DNA of 9,611 bases from an uncultured Pseudomonadota bacterium (GTDB taxonomy: Bacteria > Myxococcota > UBA796), in assembly GCA_913040875.1 (NCBI GenBank), contig CAJWHX010000101.1, positions 1 through 9,611 of the forward strand, written 5' to 3'. Positions 7,462-9,611 of the stretch are shown here, one piece after another. Position numbers and translations under genes: made by a program. Every line of letters starts with the position of its first letter. The stretch's first letter is position 1. Below the pieces are notes generated by a model. That model had not been told where the DNA came from and ran no database searches. It saw only the letters and a program-made list of their open reading frames with translations.

Positions 7462-8732
7462 GCAGCACCCTTGTCAGGAAACTGTCGCATAAACTCTACA
7501 GAGTCGAGTACGAGCCCCGTTGGAAAGACAATAGACACAGACACCCCTCTCGATCCAAGTTGTTGCACGACTTCGCGAACGGACTCCCGATCCAACCGAT
7601 CCAAGTCGGTTTGCCTAGGATTGAACAGAATCGTCTCCAATGAACTTCGTTTCTGAGGGGCTTTTCCCACCATACAGACTTGGATCGGCAAACGAGAAGC
7701 CAACGTCTGAACCTCTTGGACCCAAGTTCCAGATTGAGCTGGGGCAAAAATGAGCAACGACGAGGCATCTCGCTGTTGAGAAACAAATTCCTCCAGGCCT
7801 TGACCATCTTGAACATTGCTGTTGCCACTGGTGACGATCACCTCAAGTGCTGTCGCGACTTCTGTACAGGAGCCTTGATAACCATCCGCCCCAAACGCCC
7901 AATTGTCTCCCAATCTATTGTCGTGCAGGATAGATGTCCCGAGTGCTGCGGCGGAACTGTCAGAGGGATGCACTATCAGATAGGCCAGCAACCGTTGCAC
8001 AGGCTCAAAGGCCTTTTCTGGGGTTCGAACGACCAACTGCCCCGTCCTCGCATACACTTTCCACAGAATGTAGCGTACGGGGTCTCCTTGTGCATAATTC
8101 CGAATATCGATTCGATCTCCGGTGGACAACCCGTATGGATGGGCTTGGTCGCCGCCACCTTGCAATCCTTGTAAAATAGTTGGAAGAGTGGGGGGAATAG
8201 ACTCAGGCAGCACTTTTAATGTACACGGTTGTTTTGAAGCAAAACGGATTGTACAAATCCCAAAAGCATCTCCAACTTGAACTTTACGTCGAACATCCAA
8301 CCAAACACCACGTCTGGTTGGTTTTAGAATCTCTTGAGTACCATCCAGTTCGACTTCCATTGATGGAGTTTCCCAATACCAAGACACCTGCATCAATGGC
8401 ATCCACCAAGGAACCGTAATGGGGGCCTCCAATCGATGGGTTTCCCCTACACGCAGCAATAGAGTATCTGGTTCGATCTGTCGATATCGTCTCCACAACA
8501 GAACCCCGAACCCCAAAGTGAACACCATACTCACCAAAGACATCAATAGTCCTACAGCGCCGATAACAATCAAGATGAAATCGCTTCGATGAACACCAAA
8601 ATACCAGACTGCCAGCCCCGATGAGGCACAAAAAAGTGCCCCTCCGGAGGTAAAGGGTAACCACTCTAAAAATGGTTGCATGCGCGTATAAACAGCATCA
8701 ACATATTTATAGATTCTGAGGGGTAGAGGCAT
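7458..8732 (-). CDS. DUF58 domain-containing membrane protein
   Basis: A 424-residue protein, first gene of the operon. Two hydrophobic segments at about 28-46 and 51-80 anchor it to the membrane. The DUF58 signature then appears at about 201-239, including GDRIDIRNYAQGDPVRYILW (206-225), YART (227-230) and LVVRTPE (233-239). This corresponds to the usual R-Y-x-x-GD-x-x-R-x-I-W-x-x-x-AR pattern. The C-terminal part has the alternating pattern of a von Willebrand A-like fold. However, the strand that often carries a DxSxS metal site reads YLIVHPSDSS (251-260), so that site looks degenerate. DUF58 proteins are commonly encoded beside moxR and are thought to be its membrane-bound partners. The start ATG at 8732 has only a weak GGA upstream; no alternative start has a better site. 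The stop overlaps the next gene. Confidence 0.92.
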   Translation of the reverse strand: MPLPLRIYKYVDAVYTRMQPFLEWLPFTSGGALFCASSGLAVWYFGVHRSDFILIVIGAVGLLMSLVSMVFTLGFGVLLWRRYRQIEPDTLLLRVGETHRLEAPITVPWWMPLMQVSWYWETPSMEVELDGTQEILKPTRRGVWLDVRRKVQVGDAFGICTIRFASKQPCTLKVLPESIPPTLPTILQGLQGGGDQAHPYGLSTGDRIDIRNYAQGDPVRYILWKVYARTGQLVVRTPEKAFEPVQRLLAYLIVHPSDSSAAALGTSILHDNRLGDNWAFGADGYQGSCTEVATALEVIVTSGNSNVQDGQGLEEFVSQQRDASSLLIFAPAQSGTWVQEVQTLASRLPIQVCMVGKAPQKRSSLETILFNPRQTDLDRLDRESVREVVQQLGSRGVSVSIVFPTGLVLDSVEFMRQFPDKGAA

Positions 8733-8750
8733 GCGAGATATCCATTGCAG

Positions 8751-8831
8751 TCGATCGATATACTATAACGTATTGTAAGTACAAATCAGACAGATTCAAG
8801 TCTCCTCTGGTCAAGTTGTCTTTCGATCGAT
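8751..8831. repeat. Pair of TCGATCGAT repeats in the divergent region
   Basis: The 9-mer TCGATCGAT, containing the palindrome TCGATCGA, occurs at 8751-8759 and 8823-8831, 72 bases apart start to start. Both copies are followed within a few bases by an AT-rich TATA-like stretch. One copy sits between the candidate minus promoter and the DUF58 start; the other abuts the plus-strand TATAAT. This is compatible with two operator copies, but the same octamer also occurs in dapF near 1177, so chance is not excluded. Confidence 0.4.
8772..8799 (-). promoter_or_regulatory. Candidate promoter of the DUF58-transglutaminase-MoxR-TPR operon
   Basis: On the minus strand, TTGAAT (8799-8794) and TACAAT (8777-8772) are separated by 16 bases, close to a sigma-70 type promoter. 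This would give a leader of about 30 bases before the DUF58 start at 8732. A second TATA-like element, TATAGT, lies a few bases further on. Assignment is by consensus only. Confidence 0.4.
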
Positions 8832-8839
8832 TGTATAAT
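8810..8839 (+). promoter_or_regulatory. Candidate promoter of the DUF4258 gene
   Basis: A perfect -10 hexamer TATAAT lies at 8834-8839, preceded directly by TTG. The -35 region 18 bases upstream (GTCAAG, 8810-8815) is poor. If used, transcription would start near 8846 and give a leader of about 117 bases containing the hairpin at 8901-8937. Confidence 0.4.
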
Positions 8840-8900
8840 TTCGTTAAACAATGCGCTTCGAAATGTATACACTGGAAAATGGATCTCATTCCGCCCTACT

Positions 8901-8937
8901 TTCTATCCGAAATCTCTCCCACTGTTCGTTGATAGAA
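8901..8937 (+). promoter_or_regulatory. Hairpin in the presumed leader of the DUF4258 gene
   Basis: TTCTATC (8901-8907) pairs with GATAGAA (8931-8937), and the adjacent CGAA (8908-8911) pairs with TTCG (8925-8928). This gives an 11-bp stem with a 2-base TT bulge and a 13-base loop. It ends 15 bases before the AGGAG ribosome site. There is no following U-run, so it is not a standard terminator. A leader structure affecting mRNA stability or translation is possible. Confidence 0.45.
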
Positions 8938-8962
8938 GGTACCCCCCAGAACAGGAGCTCTC

Positions 8963-9409
8963 ATGAAATACAACAAAATGCGCAAATACAATCGAAACCA
9001 GAAACAAAATCGTCGACACACAGCACAAACTGTTCGCGATGCCTTAGAAGGACTTAAGGTTCCCGACTATATTGATCGGGATTGGTGTGACCAGATACAC
9101 TTTAAAAGTGTGTACCCAGAAGAAGAAAGAACCTATGGAATCACCAATCATGCTCAAGTACGCATGTCGCAACGAGGCATTTCAAAAGATGCCATGGCTG
9201 TCGTTCTGAAATATGGCCGTCGTGCACACGCCCAAAATGTCATCGTCTACTTCTTTGGAAAAAAAGAGATGAAAAGACACCTAAAACCAGGGCAACATGC
9301 AAGTAAATGGGCTGCGTTCAGAGATATCCATATATTGGTATCCCCTGCAGACGATACCATCATCACGACATACAAAAATCAGCAAATCACCATCAAGGCA
9401 GATTTCTAA
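8963..9409 (+). CDS. DUF4258 domain-containing small basic protein
   Basis: A 148-residue protein. Residues 1-20 are very basic and rich in Asn and Gln (MKYNKMRKYNRNQKQNRR), a likely nucleic-acid or ribosome contact. Residues about 58-138 resemble the DUF4258 family: ITNHAQVRMSQRGISKDAMA (60-79) fits the typical H-A-x-x-R-M-x-x-R-G-I-S pattern, VLKYGRR follows, and IITTYKN (133-139) matches the closing strand. DUF4258 has no agreed function. Its size and fold pattern recall small toxin-like or RNA-acting domains, but no antitoxin-like partner is seen beside it. The start at 8963 has a strong AGGAG five bases upstream (8953-8957). It is divergent from the DUF58 operon and convergent with the following gene, with six bases between the two stops. 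Confidence 0.75.
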   Translation: MKYNKMRKYNRNQKQNRRHTAQTVRDALEGLKVPDYIDRDWCDQIHFKSVYPEEERTYGITNHAQVRMSQRGISKDAMAVVLKYGRRAHAQNVIVYFFGKKEMKRHLKPGQHASKWAAFRDIHILVSPADDTIITTYKNQQITIKADF

Positions 9410-9415
9410 TACGGC

Positions 9416-9611
9416 CTAAACACTTCTGGTGAGGCGAAGACCAACCATTCCTTGATACTCAGATGGATAGCAGAATCTCGCTGAGCACATCGCCCATTTG
9501 GCTTCATGTTTCCAGGAACCACCTCGGCACACCTTCAAGGACTCCTTCTCAGATGCCCCCTCTGTCTGCTTTGCCTCTGAACCATAGGGTTTGTGATCAT
9601 CCCAGCACCAC
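9416..9611 (-). CDS. Formylglycine-generating-enzyme / sulfatase-modifying-factor-like protein (C-terminal fragment, cut by window edge)
   Basis: Only the last 64 residues are visible, ending at TAG (9418-9416). They match the C-terminus of the FGE-sulfatase fold (SUMF1-like): WCWDDHKPYG at the start corresponds to the usual E-W-C/T-x-D-W-x-x-x-Y, and VCRGGSW (27-33) to the hallmark V-x-R-G-G-S-W. SARFCYPSEYQGMVGLRLTR (43-62) corresponds to the closing R-x-x-x-x-x-x-x-x-x-x-G-F-R-L-x-R. In true formylglycine-generating oxidases two copper-binding cysteines follow GGSY/W closely. Here that segment reads KHEAKWAMC, with no cysteine pair in place. The protein is therefore more likely one of the many non-oxidase members with other or unknown roles. 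The sulfatase link should not be assumed. It is too short for the track of long frames, but the family match is distinctive. Confidence 0.8.
   Translation of the reverse strand, partial: WCWDDHKPYGSEAKQTEGASEKESLKVCRGGSWKHEAKWAMCSARFCYPSEYQGMVGLRLTRSV

Larger units (their letters stand above)
8733..8962. other. Divergent intergenic control region
   Basis: This 230-base stretch separates the DUF58 operon (minus) from the small DUF4258 gene (plus). It holds candidate promoters in both directions, a duplicated TCGATCGAT motif and a leader hairpin, all listed separately. Short frames that cross it show no family resemblance, and I see no RNA gene in it. Confidence 0.7.

Noticed and set aside
7680..8174. 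Plus-strand open frame of 164 codons opposite the DUF58 gene
   Set aside because: Shadow frame without motif or ribosome site.
8851..9057. Plus-strand frame of 68 codons overlapping the start of the DUF4258 gene
   Set aside because: Out of frame with the well-supported gene, lacks a ribosome site and contains no recognised domain.
1..9611. CRISPR arrays, tRNA or rRNA genes, transposase genes, long direct repeats
   Set aside because: None seen on reading both strands; nearly all of the window is occupied by identified genes.

Overview
The window carries the protein-coding genes of a bacterial chromosome of middling GC content: two essential housekeeping genes, a divergently placed NAD kinase, a four-gene membrane-associated operon, and two accessory genes at the right end. 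DapF (meso-diaminopimelate/lysine pathway) points to a bacterium with DAP-type peptidoglycan. The short NAD kinase has the layout of alphaproteobacterial enzymes (GGDGxML, RLICDGLIAAT). The partial formylglycine-enzyme-like gene is of a kind common in myxobacteria-like and planctomycete genomes. I would call it a Gram-negative bacterium, possibly of a deltaproteobacterial or myxobacterial lineage, but the sequence does not settle the phylum. No tRNA, rRNA, CRISPR array, IS element or prophage gene is visible, and no gap between genes exceeds 230 bases.

Left part, minus strand: dapF (1607 to 768) followed by the 5' part of lysS (635 to beyond the window edge). A 132-base gap between them holds a perfect 8-bp inverted repeat. 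The DapF is the most unusual protein here: it keeps the family's substrate-binding motifs, but both catalytic cysteines are replaced by serine (Ser74 and Ser223). nadK (1634 to 2377, plus strand) is divergent from dapF with only 26 bases between start codons. It runs tail to tail into the next gene, the two stop codons sharing a TTAA.

Centre, minus strand, 8732 down to 2374: a compact operon in transcriptional order DUF58 protein, membrane-anchored transglutaminase-like protein, MoxR AAA+ ATPase, TPR-repeat protein. Junctions are a 4-base GTGA overlap, a 34-base spacer with a strong ribosome binding site, and a 4-base ATGA overlap, so co-transcription and translational coupling are very likely. 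MoxR, DUF58 and transglutaminase genes are a recurrent neighbourhood in bacteria. The usual inference is that the ATPase works with membrane-bound DUF58 and transglutaminase-like partners in folding, assembly or processing of cell-envelope proteins, but the biochemical role is not settled. Here the probable fourth member is a large TPR protein of unknown function.

Right end: a 230-base divergent region (8733 to 8962) contains candidate promoters in both directions, two copies of TCGATCGAT 72 bases apart, and a hairpin in the presumed leader of a small plus-strand gene with a DUF4258 domain (8963 to 9409). Six bases past that gene lies the C-terminal end of a formylglycine-generating-enzyme/sulfatase-modifying-factor type protein on the minus strand (9416 to the edge). 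That fragment shows no cysteines where the true oxidases carry their copper-binding pair.
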